Numbered from the stretch's first letter, positions 1-13,060 are shown. The stretch: DNA of 64,000 nt from Amaurobius ferox (GCA_951213105.1 OX578145.1:13732707-13796706), one strand, 5' to 3'. A program made the numbers and translations. The notes: generated from the sequence alone by a model not told the origin.

Positions 1-21
1 TAGAATATCAATCAGCTATCA

Positions 22-42
22 TATATATATATATACACACAC

Positions 43-119
<77 letters not shown>
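22..119. repeat. (TA)n microsatellite
   Basis: Near-pure alternating TA, with a short ACACAC interruption around 36-43, runs to about 119. It is low-complexity DNA with no coding content and is likely length-polymorphic. Confidence 0.95.
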
Positions 120-123
<4 letters not shown>

Positions 124-338
124 GAGTTTGAGCATTTATAGTAATGTACTATTTTTCAATCTGAAACAGACATTTGTTTGGGTTAATTGGAATTAAATAC
201 CGAGACCTGAAGATGAATTTAATTCTGATTAATCATCGAATTTGGGTTGCTGCTGTTTTTTTTTTCTTTTATCGGCAATATGGACGTGGATTTGCTTCTA
301 TGGTGATATTAATATTACTTGAATTTTTGTTATTACAT

Positions 339-345
<7 letters not shown>

Positions 346-384
<39 letters not shown>
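346..384. repeat. (TA)n microsatellite
   Basis: About 38 bp of alternating TA. It lies about 90 bp upstream of a candidate splice acceptor, so it would be intronic if the exon at 472-541 is real. Confidence 0.9.
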
Positions 385-391
<7 letters not shown>

Positions 392-471
392 TGTTTCCCG
401 AAAATATCATACAGTTTAAGTCATTAACATGCTGAATATATTGTATTATAATATTTTTTCTTTATTTATAG

Positions 472-541
472 GTTTTGCTTCATCCAAAAAGAAGAAAAGT
501 CTTTTCACCCGAGTCAGGGATGGTTCGGGAAGACCTTTAAA
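472..541 (+). CDS. Candidate 70-bp internal coding exon
   Basis: A T-rich tract ending in TTTATTTATAG is followed by 70 bp and then AAA|GTAAGT, a near-consensus donor. One reading frame (first full codon at 474) is open across the exon and gives a basic peptide containing SSKKKKSLFTRVRDGSGRPL. A second frame is also open; the third has a stop near the end. GC content is higher than in the flanks. I do not recognise the protein. No partner exon is visible to the right, so the gene would have to continue outside the window on the left and across a long, repeat-filled intron on the right. It could equally be a chance splice-like pairing. The splice signals are seen directly; the coding role is inferred. 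Confidence 0.35.
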
Positions 542-1117
542 GTAAGTTCAAAGAAACAATTAGCACTTCCATTGGGTCATGGTGAGAATAATAAGTCGTG
601 CGACGATCTCACCTGATAGTTGACTATGTGACAAATATTACTATTACGACAACTTTCTCAATGGCTACGGATCTCTACTACAAACGTTTTATGCTCAGTC
701 CTGATGAGATTGACTGATTGCACGTGTCAAGTTTTGTATGGTTTCCTTGACATGTAATGTAAATACGGTGCAGTTTCATTTAGAAAGTTCTCCATGAAGG
801 CATCGCTTGATTTCATCATTTCTTTCGTCCTTTATGTGACCAGATATTTCTTGTGCTGTTTCTTTATTGTTTACTTTAGGTTTTACTTGTATATTATTAA
901 TTCAGTAAAAGTGGATTAGGCCTCCAGGGGACACTACTATAAAAAAATGCGCTGACAGTTCTACCTCTAGAGGTGGTGAGGAAACTGGCTGAACAGGATC
1001 TCAAAAATTGATACGCGGGCACATCATTTGACGGTAGTACTGCTTTCCTTTGTTTATGTCATTGAAACGTCCCAGCATATGAAACATCATCATCATGATC
1101 CCTACTAGCAATAAAGT
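542..1117. other. Unannotated interval
   Basis: AT-rich sequence with no ORF of note and no repeat structure that I can define. It would be intron if the 472-541 exon is real. Confidence 0.5.
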
Positions 1118-1440
1118 ACTGGCCCAATATTGGTAGCTAATATTGGAAATATTGGACCAATATAAAAATGGACATTTTGGTGGAATTAGCCCAATATTAG
1201 CTAAGAATTTTGGGGTAATATTAGGATAATATTACGCCAATATTGGCGTTTAATTGGAAATATATTCTACGTAACACCAATATTGGTGTAATATTGTAAT
1301 GAGAATATTTAGTCTATATTAGAAGCCAATGTAACCCGAATATTAGGCAAATATTGGACACTTGGCATTAAAATGGAAATATTGTAAAATGCCAAGATAT
1401 ACAATATTTATTCAATGTTGGACCAATATTAAATGCTACT
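1118..1440. repeat. CCAATATTGG-rich degenerate array
   Basis: The palindromic core CAATATTG or close variants (CCAATATTGG, CCAATATTAG, GGTAATATTA) recurs about every 15-40 bp across roughly 320 bp. Spacing is irregular, so this is a degenerate short-motif array rather than a clean satellite. No gene overlaps it. Confidence 0.7.
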
Positions 1441-2837
1441 TGGGACATTCCCGTAACATGATGCATATTCTGTTTCGCTTTTAGAACCGTGATGTACGTT
1501 AAAGAAAATAATCAAGACTTACTTTCTGTTGTACGTAAAATATGATATCAAACAATTTAGGAGACCATACGTCCGACACCAAAAGTTGACATCACAACAG
1601 AAGAAGGGTAAAAACGTGGTATCAACACAATCCCCAGTTTCTTCCTCCGAACATTGCTCTAGATGTAAAAGTTCGAGATGTGCCCCCCCCCCTCCCACAC
1701 ACACACACCGGAGTCTAATCATAATAGCATTGAGTGATTGATTGGGTAACATATCACAAAGATCGCCCACTTAATTCCACACTGGGAAAAATCTTGGTTT
1801 TGGTGTTATTCGATTCATCTTAGCTACTAGATCGACAGAAAAATGCAATAATTCGAAAATTCCTATTAAGTGGGGGGGGGGGGGTGCGAAGAGATCAAAA
1901 TTATTTATTAGAGGTGATTTAGAGGAGTGGATATGTTTGGAGGAATAGTGCTAGAAATAAAACATGTTTTTAAAGCAGTCTTGATAGCTAAAAGTAATAC
2001 CACGAGTTATGTACTTAAAATCTATTTCCCTTTTCGCCGTGTGTCATTATGGCTATGCCCTAAAATTCTTAATTTAGAATCAGATATGTTTAAAGCATGA
2101 AGAATTTCAAAATATTCTATTAAATTGTAGTTTTTCAAATGATGTATTTCCGCATAAAATTCTATATAACCGGTTCCGGCATTAGTGCGTGTGTGTCGTT
2201 TTCATACCTAAAAGAACATTTTATTGAAAATTTTTCTAGATTTTAGGCAGAAAATTTTCAAGTTTTTTTTTTTGGGCACAATCTCGGATTCAAAAATTTT
2301 TGAAAAAAAAAAAAAATTGTATTTTCTCTAATAGTATGGCGAAAAGGGGGAAAAGAAAACTTGAGTTCGAAAACACGAAATGTTGGCCTTTTCACAAAAT
2401 TTCGAAATTGCTATTTCGCGAAAAAAGACAGGATTAAAAAAATATTTTTAAAATGACTGAAATGTGAGTCTCCACTAAACTTTCTGAGACAAAAATGTTC
2501 CATAATTTCTTTTTTATTTCCATTTGTGTCACATTTAGTATAAGAATATAAAGAAATGCATTTTTCGTTGGTTTTCTTAGGAATTTTCTTAAAAATATGT
2601 GACTTGAAAACATATTCTTAAATATGTGTAAGTATATTATGAAATTTGCATTTATTTTCATAGTCCTGCTAGATTTTACCACTTAAAATTTATTTTATTC
2701 TAAAGCTCTCATTTTGTTGTATTCTTCATGTATTTCTAATAAAGAGAAAAGGAAAACGGGTTGCGTTCAATACATTTTAAAACACTAAAGGAATAGAAAC
2801 TAGATATTTTTACTATGTCCAATGAAAGCAAAAATTA
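1441..2837. other. Unannotated AT-rich interval
   Basis: Contains mononucleotide runs (C-run near 1682, a G-run of about 13 near 1873, A-runs near 2303) and no supported gene. Short open frames here contain homopolymer-encoded residues and look spurious. Confidence 0.5.
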
Positions 2838-2940
2838 AAATAACAGATGTGGACAGCACATAACTTTTGCTACAGATTCAAATTTTTCCCTTCATTACTT
2901 TTTCCCAACTAAGAAAATGAAAAACGAAAATTTGTTTTTT
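2838..2940 (+). repeat. Family A2 interspersed repeat, 5' end (diverged)
   Basis: The stretch CAGATGTGGACAGCACATAA followed by CTTTTGCTACAGATTC matches the 5' start of the A2 copies at 38542 and 41790. Similarity fades after about 100 bp. The sequence on to about 3600 may be an older, diverged remainder. Confidence 0.5.
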
Positions 2941-3644
2941 TTAACTGCCTGAATTGTCTAGTGACCGGAAAAATGAAATATTAGTATTTTGCTTTTTCAT
3001 TTTCTTTTCTGTTTTCGACACGCCTGCAGTTTTGATAACTCAAATGAAAATTTTCATTGTATTTTTATATTTCGCATCGCTACGTTTCATTGCCTCCTTT
3101 TTTTCAATTTAACTAAACATCCGAAGTATTTTACCTGCATTTGGGTTGAAATGTTGTACCTCTGAGATATTTTCATAGTTATTTGCTTATAACTTTTTCT
3201 ACAACTCAGCAGTTCCCTAGTGACTTTAAAATGAAATTTTCTCTTAGTCCCGATGCGACCAATATTTTAATACCGCACTCGAACATTTTTATTGTATTTT
3301 AATTTTCGCACTTCCACAGTTTAGTAACCCAACGTACTTTAAATAAGATTCGATTTTTTTTCTGTATTTTGATGAAAATGTTTTTATACTTTTTTTTGCC
3401 CGTTACGTCTTCCAGAACTAGTAAAAATGTATTTTTATCGCTTATTTACTCCAAGTGACTATAAAAATAAACACTTTTTCTCCAAATCTCATCAAGGTGA
3501 AGTGCTACTGCTATTTTTCCTACATTTGATTTAGTAGATTTTGCGTGGCATTGAACATTGCTTCAGATTCTTTTTTTCTCTCATAATTTTTTGGAAAAAA
3601 AAAAATAAATGAATAAATAAATAAGTGAACACATAAGTAAAAAA

Positions 3645-4571
3645 TCTGATGTGGGCAACACATGACTTCCCTTATATAATGCAATAAATTTACTACTTTT
3701 ACAGTAAAAAGATAAGTTTTTCTTATAGTAGATACTTCTTTTCAAGATATTGAATTTTCGACAATTAATCGTCAGTTTCATTGATTTAGCGTCATTTTAA
3801 TCCATTTGGCGAGATTTTCGTTAATTTGACAATATTTTAAAAAGTCGCCAAGTTGGCGACATTTCGCCAAATTCGTCGCCAAAATCTCACCAAGCGTTAC
3901 TGATGGAGAAATATGTTATTCTTATAGCAGATAAATGACTATTGGAGTTCAAATACAAAAGTATTATTCGAAGTATCTTTTTTCATGAATGGAACGAGCT
4001 AGATCCACGAGAATGATGTCACCAAATTTATCGCATGGCATTACATATGAAAAGTGAACATGTTTCTCAATAAGAAATATATATATTTTTTTATTTTATA
4101 TGACTTTTTGATAATTTTTTTGAAAAATAACGGTTTCGAAAACGGTTCATGTTAGCGTTCTAAAATTTATGTTAATCGTTTTCTAATGAAAAATTACATA
4201 AGAAATGTCTATTTGCGTAGCTTTATTAGCAGTTTCGATTTTTTGACGATTTTTTCAAAATTTCACTCGAAAATTTAAGTGGGGTTCTGAACATTCGATT
4301 ACGTTTAAAAACAATAGGCTTCCAGTGTTTACGGATTGTGATTTTTTTACCAAATTTCGTTCGAATCGGTGCATTCGTTCGTTAGTTATCGTCTCCACAG
4401 GGTCACTGACACACACACACATACTTTCACACACACACACAGACTTTACTTCAAAATTGTTTGATTCGTGATCAGGGATGCTTGAAACGTGCTCTCCCGT
4501 CGAAAACTTGAATTCGAATTTTCGACCCCGTCACAATACTTTCCTTATACATTATGTATATAAGGAAAGTA
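3645..4571 (+). repeat. Family A interspersed repeat, copy 1
   Basis: Begins TCTGATGTGGGCAACACATG and ends at a palindromic stem-loop, ACTTTCCTTATA...TATAAGGAAAGT, then A. Contents in order: a subterminal CTTCCCTTATATAATG block, a block of TTGGCGA/TCGCCAA motifs, a segment with GAATGGAACGAGCTAGATCC, a CACACAC microsatellite near 4407, and a CGAATTCGAATTTTCGACC block before the 3' stem-loop. No target duplication is evident and the 5' flank is A-rich. The same architecture recurs at 18241, 23516, 27352 and 42924. No transposase is encoded, so it is non-autonomous. Confidence 0.85.
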
Positions 4572-6110
4572 ATAAATGAAGAAAAAACCTTTTCTCAAAG
4601 TCTTGATGTATCTTTTTGTTTGGTATCAGACTCATTTTTTCTTTAGTTGACATATTTCTCTCACCCTCCTTCCCACTTCCCCGGAATCTGACATTTTTTT
4701 AGTTTATTATTATTGTACCTGCGACTCTACACCTGCATGCTATATTTAAATTTTGTCGCTTGGACAGTTTAGGAAAAACAGAGGGTTGGGGAAACACATA
4801 AAAGTCTCATTAATGAGGTTTCTGTTCGTTAACTACGAAACCCTAAAAGTAGATCCGTTTCTATGGAAACCATCCGGTCAATGCACACATAATGAGCGTA
4901 TGAAGGCATAACTGAGTCAGTAGCTGGTCACAGCTTTCACGTGGTAGTCAAGTTAGACTTCCCAAAAATATGGGTTAAACAAGCTCGGTATAATACCGGA
5001 CGCGTGGAGTTAAAATCATTTCTATTCCAATTCTGTTTACACGATATATATATATTAAAAATTATTTCAAATGGATGTAATATTGCGATTAATTTCTTAA
5101 ACAACCATTTTGCAAACTATTGGGAAGGTTTTTTATTCGTAATCATTGGTTCATCGTCTTTTGAGCGCCGTCTGACGAGGAACAAGAGGATGCTGCCTCT
5201 CTCACAAGGAGGATCTATTTGTTGAGGAAGGAAACAACCAATCCACAGAATGGAAAGACAAAATACGATAATCTTTTGTCTTGTATTATTTACCAGGGGG
5301 CTCTGCCCTCTGTCCGATAAGCTCCTCGAACTCCAGTTTCATTGCGTATGCATCAATATTTCATGTTTTACAATAAATTGACCCATATATATTTAATATT
5401 ATGTGTGAAATTAATGTTCCGAATTATTAATTTTGGATTATTTAAATCATTTAAATATTATTTCTTTTGAAATGGCAATAATAAAAGCGCTTGTAATGTG
5501 AAATTTTGAAGGTAAATGGAGAGAAACATTGTTCAAAGAAATAAAATGTTCCCTTTAAAACTGAGTAAAGAAAGATATCAGAAATGGATTTGTTGTGCAA
5601 AAATTCTAATTTGCCTGTCGTCCCGTTAATGTTAGTCTATCCAGAACGCGAAATTTCAGTTCAAATATTTGTTCTTCTATTATGACATTAAATAAGAGTT
5701 TCGTTGACATTTCTCTACCAAATTTCCAATACTTATATGCTTCGGTACGAGACAGAGAAACGCAAAATTCGTCAAACACGACGGCATCCTAGTTATTATT
5801 TTAATATAGAGTGAAACCCAATAATAACATTCAGAGAAAAATTCGAACCTGGTTCTCTCATTTTAACTAGTCTGCCTAAAATTAACTAAAGTTCAGTGTT
5901 TCTTTCAAGCATACTGCCGGGGGGGGGGGGGGGTCAAAGCCCCAGGAAACGAACATTCGCCCCTTCACTGGAGACATTTTATGTTAATCTAGTTTCTATA
6001 GAGCATGGGCACGAACGTAAATAAAGAACCTGAACAGTAGAATTTTCAGAAACGTAAGGACAGAAAAGCATTATTTTTACCATAGCGTGTAATGGTAAAC
6101 TGACGATGAT
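4572..6110. other. Unannotated interval
   Basis: AT-rich. A slightly GC-richer patch at 5150-5340 has the look of an old transposon fragment, but I cannot name it. A run of about 16 G lies at 5919-5933. No gene is supported. Confidence 0.5.
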
Positions 6111-6324
6111 GGCAAATTAAATATGAAACTAAACCTATTAAACATCGAAATTTATCTTTGTGATGTATTTAAGTTATTTAGAATACTTAAATAACAACAT
6201 ATATTTAATGATTTAATGGCAAATTAAATACGAAACTAAACCTATTAAACATCGAAATTTATCTTTCTGATGTATATAAGTTATTTAGAATACTTAAGTA
6301 ACAACATATATTTAATGATTTAAT
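6111..6324 (+). repeat. Tandem duplication, 107-bp unit x2
   Basis: The unit starting GGCAAATTAAATAYGAAACT at 6111 is repeated at 6218 with only a few substitutions across the whole unit. The high identity implies a fairly recent duplication. No ORF is involved. Confidence 0.9.
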
Positions 6325-6987
6325 TTGGTAAAGTGCATTTTAAGTAATTTTAAGTTAATGTACACTACTACTCATTTTTACTGTAATCACTAACTAGTGT
6401 TCTAAAGATGTACACACTTACTTACAAATTCTGCAATATATATGTGTGAGAGAAGGGAAATGTACATACCGATGTTTCTTAAAAAATTTCGTGTATATAT
6501 TTTAATGAAAATGAATATTTTATTTTCCGGCTAATTAAAAATGTCCATCAAATAAGATAATTTTATATGTATCCAACTCAAATGACGATTGTAAGATTCT
6601 GAAGTAGTCTTTTTTAATACAGAAATAATGAAAATGTCCATACTGCTATTCAAACGAGTATTTTGTTTTGGAAAAGTAAGGGCAAAATGGTCACGTGTCC
6701 CTGTGGTGTCACGTGTCCATGCTCTGTTGAGTATTTTAATTAAGCATGGTCTCACACGGAATTCTCTCCTCCTTAAGCACTTATGTAGTAAATATTTTAG
6801 GGAGTTGTTTATATAATTTTATTACTGGTCATAAATTGTGTTGTAATAATTGTCAATTTTTAAAGGGAAAAATGTTTATTTCATGAGTAATGTATTTAAT
6901 TTTAGAAAGGGTAGGTGGGAAAATGGGTGAACTAATGCGGCACAACCACTAATCGTTTATTTGCGACCTAAAATTAAGATCGGTCAT
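6325..6987. other. Unannotated interval
   Basis: AT-rich. The E-box-like sequence TCACGTGTCC occurs twice, at about 6691 and 6709. No gene is supported. Confidence 0.4.
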
Positions 6988-7020
6988 TGTGTAAAGAGCC
7001 TTGTTGCACCAACCGGGAAT
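6988..7020 (-). mobile_element. tRNA-SINE family C fragment
   Basis: GTAAAGAGCCTTGTTGCACC followed by AACCGGGAAT matches the segment just downstream of box B in the SINE heads near 29650 and 30030. Only about 33 bp is recognisable, so the fragment is old or truncated. Confidence 0.45.
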
Positions 7021-8418
7021 TATATTTATAGCTAATTATATTTATATTATAAATATATATTTACTAGCAAATTCTGTAATGTAAGATAGACTAAAATAGA
7101 TTGACTTACGCCACTTTTGTGCGTTGCTTCTCGTTTCGGAATGGCTGTACTGTTCTTCATGGTGTTTTCTGATTGGCTCTCTCTTAATCCCTGTCATGGG
7201 TATAGAACCTCCCTTTTATACTCATATTTTTTTATCTTTTTTTGGTTTGTTGGTTCTTTTGCAATAGGGGATCCAGTTTATCTCCAACACAGCTGTAAGC
7301 TACATTATTTAGTGTTATTTGTGCTTATATACGTTGCTCAAGTTTTTCTTGTCCTTTGCACAAAGTGTATTTTACTTATCGAAAATTTATTGTTGTTTCT
7401 ATTTCGGTTTAGTGTCATTCACTCGTCTTTATCAATAATTTTAGCACAATTTACTATATCTACGACATCACCACAATATGGTGATAGAGAGAAAACTTAA
7501 TTAACAAAAGCCACCCTGATGCAAACAACCTGGTGACTTTACTCTGCTTTCAGAATAAGTTCTTTGCAGTTAGAGAGGGAGGGGGGAGGGGAATTGAAAG
7601 TATATTGTCTGTAGAGATTAAGTTGTAAGGGATGGAAGACATAAGCGTATTACCACTCATGGCTCCAGAAATCTTCATGCATGAAACTGAATATGAGTGT
7701 ATGGAATGTCTGCTTATATGACAAATCCTTTAAACTGATTAAATCAAGAAATGGATGTGCTGTTTTTTAAATGTTTTTTAATAAATTTGCACTTGTATAA
7801 AGATATTTATGTAAAATTTTCATTATATATCTAGTAATAGCCAAAGTTTGTTTCATTCCTTATTGCAAAACATGTAATCATTGAAATTTATGTTATCGAA
7901 ATCTATGCCAAATGTATTTCTTTAAAGGTGTAGCTCTTTATTTCATTTCCAAACAATGATTGACGTCCAATTCATGTTATGAATGATTCAAATTAGATTT
8001 CAGATATCTGTCAAAAATTAGGAGTTGAGATCTTGGCTTCAGCCTGATTTTTCTAAACCGGTTTCAGACCAGGACTAGTATGGGTTTAGATTTGAAAAAG
8101 TTGGGAGGGGACATAAAATATGATTTGAAGATTCTTTGAATGATAAAATTTATAGCCTATAAAACACAGTATTTTAAATTATAAAAAATATTTTAAAACT
8201 TTGTATTATTATCTTATAGTTGTAAATTAATCCTAAAAAGCAATTTCACTACATTTCTATATTTGTTCCTTAAGACATCTGGTCGTTAATAATATTTTCG
8301 GAATATAAGGTTCTTCAAGATGTGACATATCTACGGTGATTAAATGTGTTTGTTCAATGTTTGTAAAATTAAGAAATGAGATTTAATATATACTTCATAT
8401 ATACTTCATTACATGTAT
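7021..8418. other. Unannotated interval
   Basis: An open frame at 7117-7500 (127 codons, non-ATG start) encodes a mostly hydrophobic peptide with no recognisable motif. I do not call it a gene. The rest is AT-rich with nothing defined. Confidence 0.4.
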
Positions 8419-8485
8419 ACATTCATCTTTGCATACATGTAATCAACAATTATATTGTTGATTACATGTATGCAAAGATGAATGT
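8419..8485. repeat. Perfect 32-bp inverted repeat with 3-nt loop
   Basis: The arms 8419-8450 and 8454-8485 are exactly complementary over 32 bp and separated by TAT. Such a palindrome should extrude or fold as a hairpin. It could be a foldback element core, a recent inverted duplication, or a small-RNA precursor. No terminal repeats or target duplication are seen. Confidence 0.95.
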
Positions 8486-10623
8486 TTTAAGAAATCAACT
8501 TTTAAGTTTATTCTTTGTAGAAAAATAGGACGAGTTCATTTTTTAACATACTTAGGCAAATATTATTCGTGACGGACAGCACCGATATTCTAGGGTTTTC
8601 AGACCGACATTTGAAAAATTTTGGGACATAAATTCTGTATTCGAAGATTTCTCATAGCTCGGGCCGGATCGAATGCTGACACTGTGCACCCGATTAAATT
8701 TTGAAATTTTGGACAGTGCAAATTCTCTAAAAACTGAGAATGTAACACGTTAGATTTCGACTAGACATTATATCATGTTAGATTTTCATGTTCTATCCTA
8801 TCGGGGAAAATGGCGTTAATTACCACTATAAATCTGCTTTGTTGACACAGTTGGACAAACATAACTTCGGTCTGGACCGTGTTAAGGCTAAAGTGCTTTT
8901 ACCAACATGTGAATATTTTCGGGACTCGGGTTCTACACATGAGCATTTCCTCACTCTCGTACGGGGGTTCCATCGGACGGGGTTCCAGCCCTGGTAATGC
9001 AAGTCAGGATAGGTAAAAGTATAAAATTCCGGTCAAGAGATGCGTCTTGAAAGGAGGGAATATAACAGATAAGATCTCTAGATGAATACGTCATAAAAAG
9101 TAAGTTCTATTCTGTTGGACAAATTCTGGCCTTTATCGCCACTAAAATATTTCGTTTATTTGAGTTATGTATAACAGTAACAACATCCATAAAAGTTTTA
9201 AGATTTGTGTATGTATCCTAAAACCTATTACGTCTGATTTAGGATACACACCTAAATCAGATATAAGTATGAATATCTGTAAATATATATTGTATACATC
9301 TGAAATATCACGTTCTGCTTTCAAAAGTGATTTAAATAAAACAATTTAATGTGCCAAAAATTAAAATAGAAACATCGTTTAGGATTGAATAAATTTTAAA
9401 TGCCATTAAATGTCTATAATAGAAATTATAGCGCATTAATGCTTGACAATAGAAAAATAACCTTTGGTTTATTTCAAATATCATAGTTTTCGTCAACTTT
9501 TTCTATAATCAATGGTTAATGTATTACTTTCCCTATATACGTAGTATAATGCTAAATGTGATATTTAGAGTGAATGTTAAATCGCCAAATATAGTAAGCC
9601 ATTTATTTGCAGCAACTTAGTGTGCTTATTTTTGAAATTTAAGTACTATTTTATTACGTTTTTTCGATATAATGTTTTCTGAAATGTACGCAATATTACG
9701 ATTGTAGAATCGCTCGCACTCTAATTTTAGTTATTTCACTAATTTGGTCACATCTCATTCAGCTTCTAATTATGCTTAATTTTAACGATCATTGCTTTTA
9801 GCTTGAGCTAACGAAAGCAGTGTACTCTGATCGTACGCACCTCGTAAGCTTATTTAGGGCGTGATACGCCTGAACAATACTTTTCTGTTCTAAATGGGAA
9901 TACCGCAAATGAGTTGTAAGTATTTTCATTTGAGCAGTACGTTAATTGGAATGCAAATTTGCTTTCTTAGAAATTACTTCAACAAATGTCAGTTTATTCC
10001 CTTTCAAAAGTTAAAGCTGTTTCTACTCAAAATTTATGCCACTCACAGGTTAGCTATACTCTAATATTTTGTGGAGCTTCGTTATCAGAGACTTTGTGAC
10101 AATATGCTTACAGGGGGAGAAAACTTAATTAACGAAAACTTCTCGGAGCGTAATGCAGACAGCCTAATGCATTTCATTCAGCTCATAGAGACGTTAAAAG
10201 TCTTGAGAGTATCTAGCGGAGTCGGGAAAGTAGAGTACATTGTCTATAGTAAGATTGAGTTAAAAGCGTGACAGCTTTCCCTTTCTTGACTTCAGTAATC
10301 TGCATGAATTGTATTGAATATACGCAAACATGGGTTTTGTTTGCACTCAAACATATATAGGCAAGTCAACTGTTAAGATAAATTGGGATATATAGCCTTC
10401 ATTTTAATCATTAATTTTTATTAGTAAAATCCATCTATCCATAGGGAAGGGATATTATATTTTTAAATGAAATATAGCATTAATTTTGCTATTAATCAAA
10501 GATAATTCTTATGGCATCTTGTGCAAAATATTCCTCATGTTTTTACAATTATATTTCTGAAAATCTATCAAACCAATTTTCAAAACACATTTTTTATTTG
10601 ACTATATGAAATATCACACTCGT
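8486..10623. other. Unannotated interval
   Basis: AT-rich. A small 11-bp inverted repeat (TCTGATTTAGG / CCTAAATCAGA) lies at 9233-9261. No coding segment has support. Confidence 0.4.
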
Positions 10624-10753
10624 GGACAGTACAGTGACATGAAATGACAATCTGAAGTATATAGAGTTTAAAATAAACTTGTTATTCATAGCAGGATTCA
10701 TATAAGTACACTTTACTAATAACATACTATACTTTGCCAAGGAGAATGAGGTT
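10624..10753 (+). repeat. Diverged direct repeat, left copy
   Basis: Shares an ordered series of matches with 13352-13493: GACATGAAAT, TCTGAAGT/TCAGAAGT, TTTAAAATA, AAGTACA, AACATACTATACTT/CAGCATACTATACTT and CAAGGA. The two copies are about 2.7 kb apart in the same orientation. They could be parts of old LTRs or simply two copies of one dispersed repeat. Confidence 0.5.
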
Positions 10754-11054
10754 CCCATCCCCAACCAAATTTTTACATACATCGAACCCAACTGAGTAAT
10801 CGGACTCAAAGAGATCAGAGGACTTTTTACTTAAACTCGAATACGAACCTCCCATTCAAGAATCCTCTTACGAGTTTAAAGCCATGCTACGTTCCATTTT
10901 CTCCGGCCAAATTATGTCGATATGTTCTAACTGGCCACAATGAAAACACTTGACCACGTTCCAGAAGAATCCATTGCCGTAACCTCCTTCCCATTTGACA
11001 GTGCGGAAGACCGGTCTATAGAGCGCTTTTCTGCGCAGGAGACTTCGCGCAGTT

Positions 11055-11089
11055 AGGAGACTTGAGTCGGTATGCGACTCAGGTCTCCT
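11055..11089. repeat. 15-bp inverted repeat
   Basis: Arms 11055-11069 and 11075-11089 pair with one mismatch around a 5-nt loop; the core reads GAGTCG/CGACTC. It sits in a locally GC-richer patch that also contains GCGCTTTTCTGCGC. Confidence 0.7.
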
Positions 11090-12963
11090 ACACGAGGATT
11101 AACTCCCGCTACCAGACTACATGTGCATGGGCCTATACTAAGAATTTTTCAAAATCAAAGTTTCAAAATTTTAAACGGCAAATAAAAAAACCCGCAAAAG
11201 GTTCTGATAATTGCTTTACTAAGCAAGCGGCAATGTCTGCATTCTGTGCCCCCGGAGCCCAGAATAGGTACAAGTCTCAGTATCTCCATAAATTCGTTAT
11301 CCAAATTATACTTTTGAGAAAACAGAATTTGCGTCATATAAGGTCTGAATCGCACCTGGTCATAATGCCCAAGTATACACACAGTTCTCACGTATATTTC
11401 AACCGTTCCCAAGAAATTGATTTTAAATCAAATGTTCGATATTTTATCCACTGACTTGCACTTCCTTTGTGCAAAGCTGGCCTTATCCTCATCTCGTACT
11501 AAGGCTAACCGTTCGTCGAACGGGAAAAGTGAATTCGAATACAATTCCCCCTTTCTTTTCCCGAGCATTCAATTATAATTCCAGTTAGATCCAAGTCTAT
11601 CGTGCTTATCCTGTCAACATTTTCAACACTCCCTGTAGCTGAACTCATATCTTTAGCGTAATTCGACAAATCGTGTAGCATGGCCCAAAATCAGAAGCTT
11701 AACTCAAAATCAGAAGCATAAATCTAGCAACCACACCTCCATATCCCACGATCCATTTTATTTTCAAATTCAACTAACTGAAACTTTTTAAAAAGTGTAA
11801 CACACTGCATAAAGAGATATCAATGTGTTAATATTCCAAAAGTTATAGTTAAAATGGCATAGAGATCCAATTCAAAATGACATGTACGTTGTATTTAATT
11901 CAAAGTATAATCACAAAAACTAAAGCTGTCATAAAAAGCGGATTAATTTAATGAACTAAAAGTTTGATTTTTACAGCATTGCCTCCAAGCAACCTAATTT
12001 GTATAAACTTCTAAAAATAAAAAAAAAAATCGGCGGTGACTCTAAAATGATTTTGCTTGAATAACTTTGATAATATCGAAAAGAAAAATTCGATCAAAAA
12101 TCTGATTATATAAATTTATAGGGCTTTCAAAGAGCAACATATTCTAGCTTATTATTTATATTTATAGCCATCACTCTCAGTTTCTAAAATATAAGCGTTA
12201 CAAATTCGAAAAACGTAAAATTTTCATACTTGACAAGGCGATTACTTGACAAGGCGATTACTAAATAACTATAAGAGTTTCTTTTTTTTTAAAGTAAATA
12301 TAGATTTTAATACTAAATTTTCTAGTATACAGCTTTGTCGTTTACTTTTTATATATCTCTCTTTCACACTTAAGAGTACATTTCGAGTAAAATATACATT
12401 TATTAAATAAACATTAGTTTATTTTTTAAAAAAAGTTCGAAATATTGAAATATTGAAATTATTTTTTACAATTATAATCTACTCCCTACTTCCTACAAAA
12501 CAGAAAAATTTATGTACATTTTTGTCTATTAGGTTCTAGAGTATAAGCGTCCTAAACGTTTACATTTTTCGTAAGGCTCAGTTTTATCGCCAGAGAAACC
12601 CCAGCCATATATGTTATTCGCATTAAAAAAATGCGATGTATTTTACAATCAAAACTATAAAATTCTGAATACACAAATATTGTATTTGAATTTTGTACAT
12701 AGGATTTCAACAATCTGCTTCCCTGTAATCTAAAGATTGAAAACACTAATCGTATCTCGATATACAAGTACAACACAGTTTATAGTTTAACAACTGTGGA
12801 AGAAACATGATCCAACTAGAAATTCATCAAAATTCTGAATATAAAGATAACAAGTTAGCCGGAATGGGCTACAGTATTAATACGTTTCTTCAAACAGCCA
12901 AAAATTTCCTCCGCTTTATTCATTTTTAACTTTCACTTAACTTTTCACTTAAACATTCACGAT
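11090..12963. other. Unannotated interval
   Basis: Contains a 17-bp direct duplication, TACTTGACAAGGCGATT, at 12228-12261. Otherwise AT-rich with no supported gene. The open frames near 11062-11454 overlap on both strands and lack motifs. Confidence 0.4.
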
Positions 12964-13060
12964 AGCGACTTTATTGAGCTCAAAGACTGACTTCATTCAG
13001 CTCAAACACTGACTTCATTCAGCTCACACACAAACTTCATTCAGTTCAAACTCTGAGATC
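12964..13060 (+). repeat. ~23-bp tandem minisatellite
   Basis: About four degenerate units of the form ACTGACTTCATTCAGCTCAA, the first and last more diverged. Confidence 0.75.

Noticed and set aside
7117..7500. 127-codon hydrophobic open frame as a membrane protein gene
   Set aside because: Starts at a non-ATG codon, has no recognisable motif, no splice or promoter context, and AT-rich DNA readily yields Phe/Leu/Ile-rich frames.
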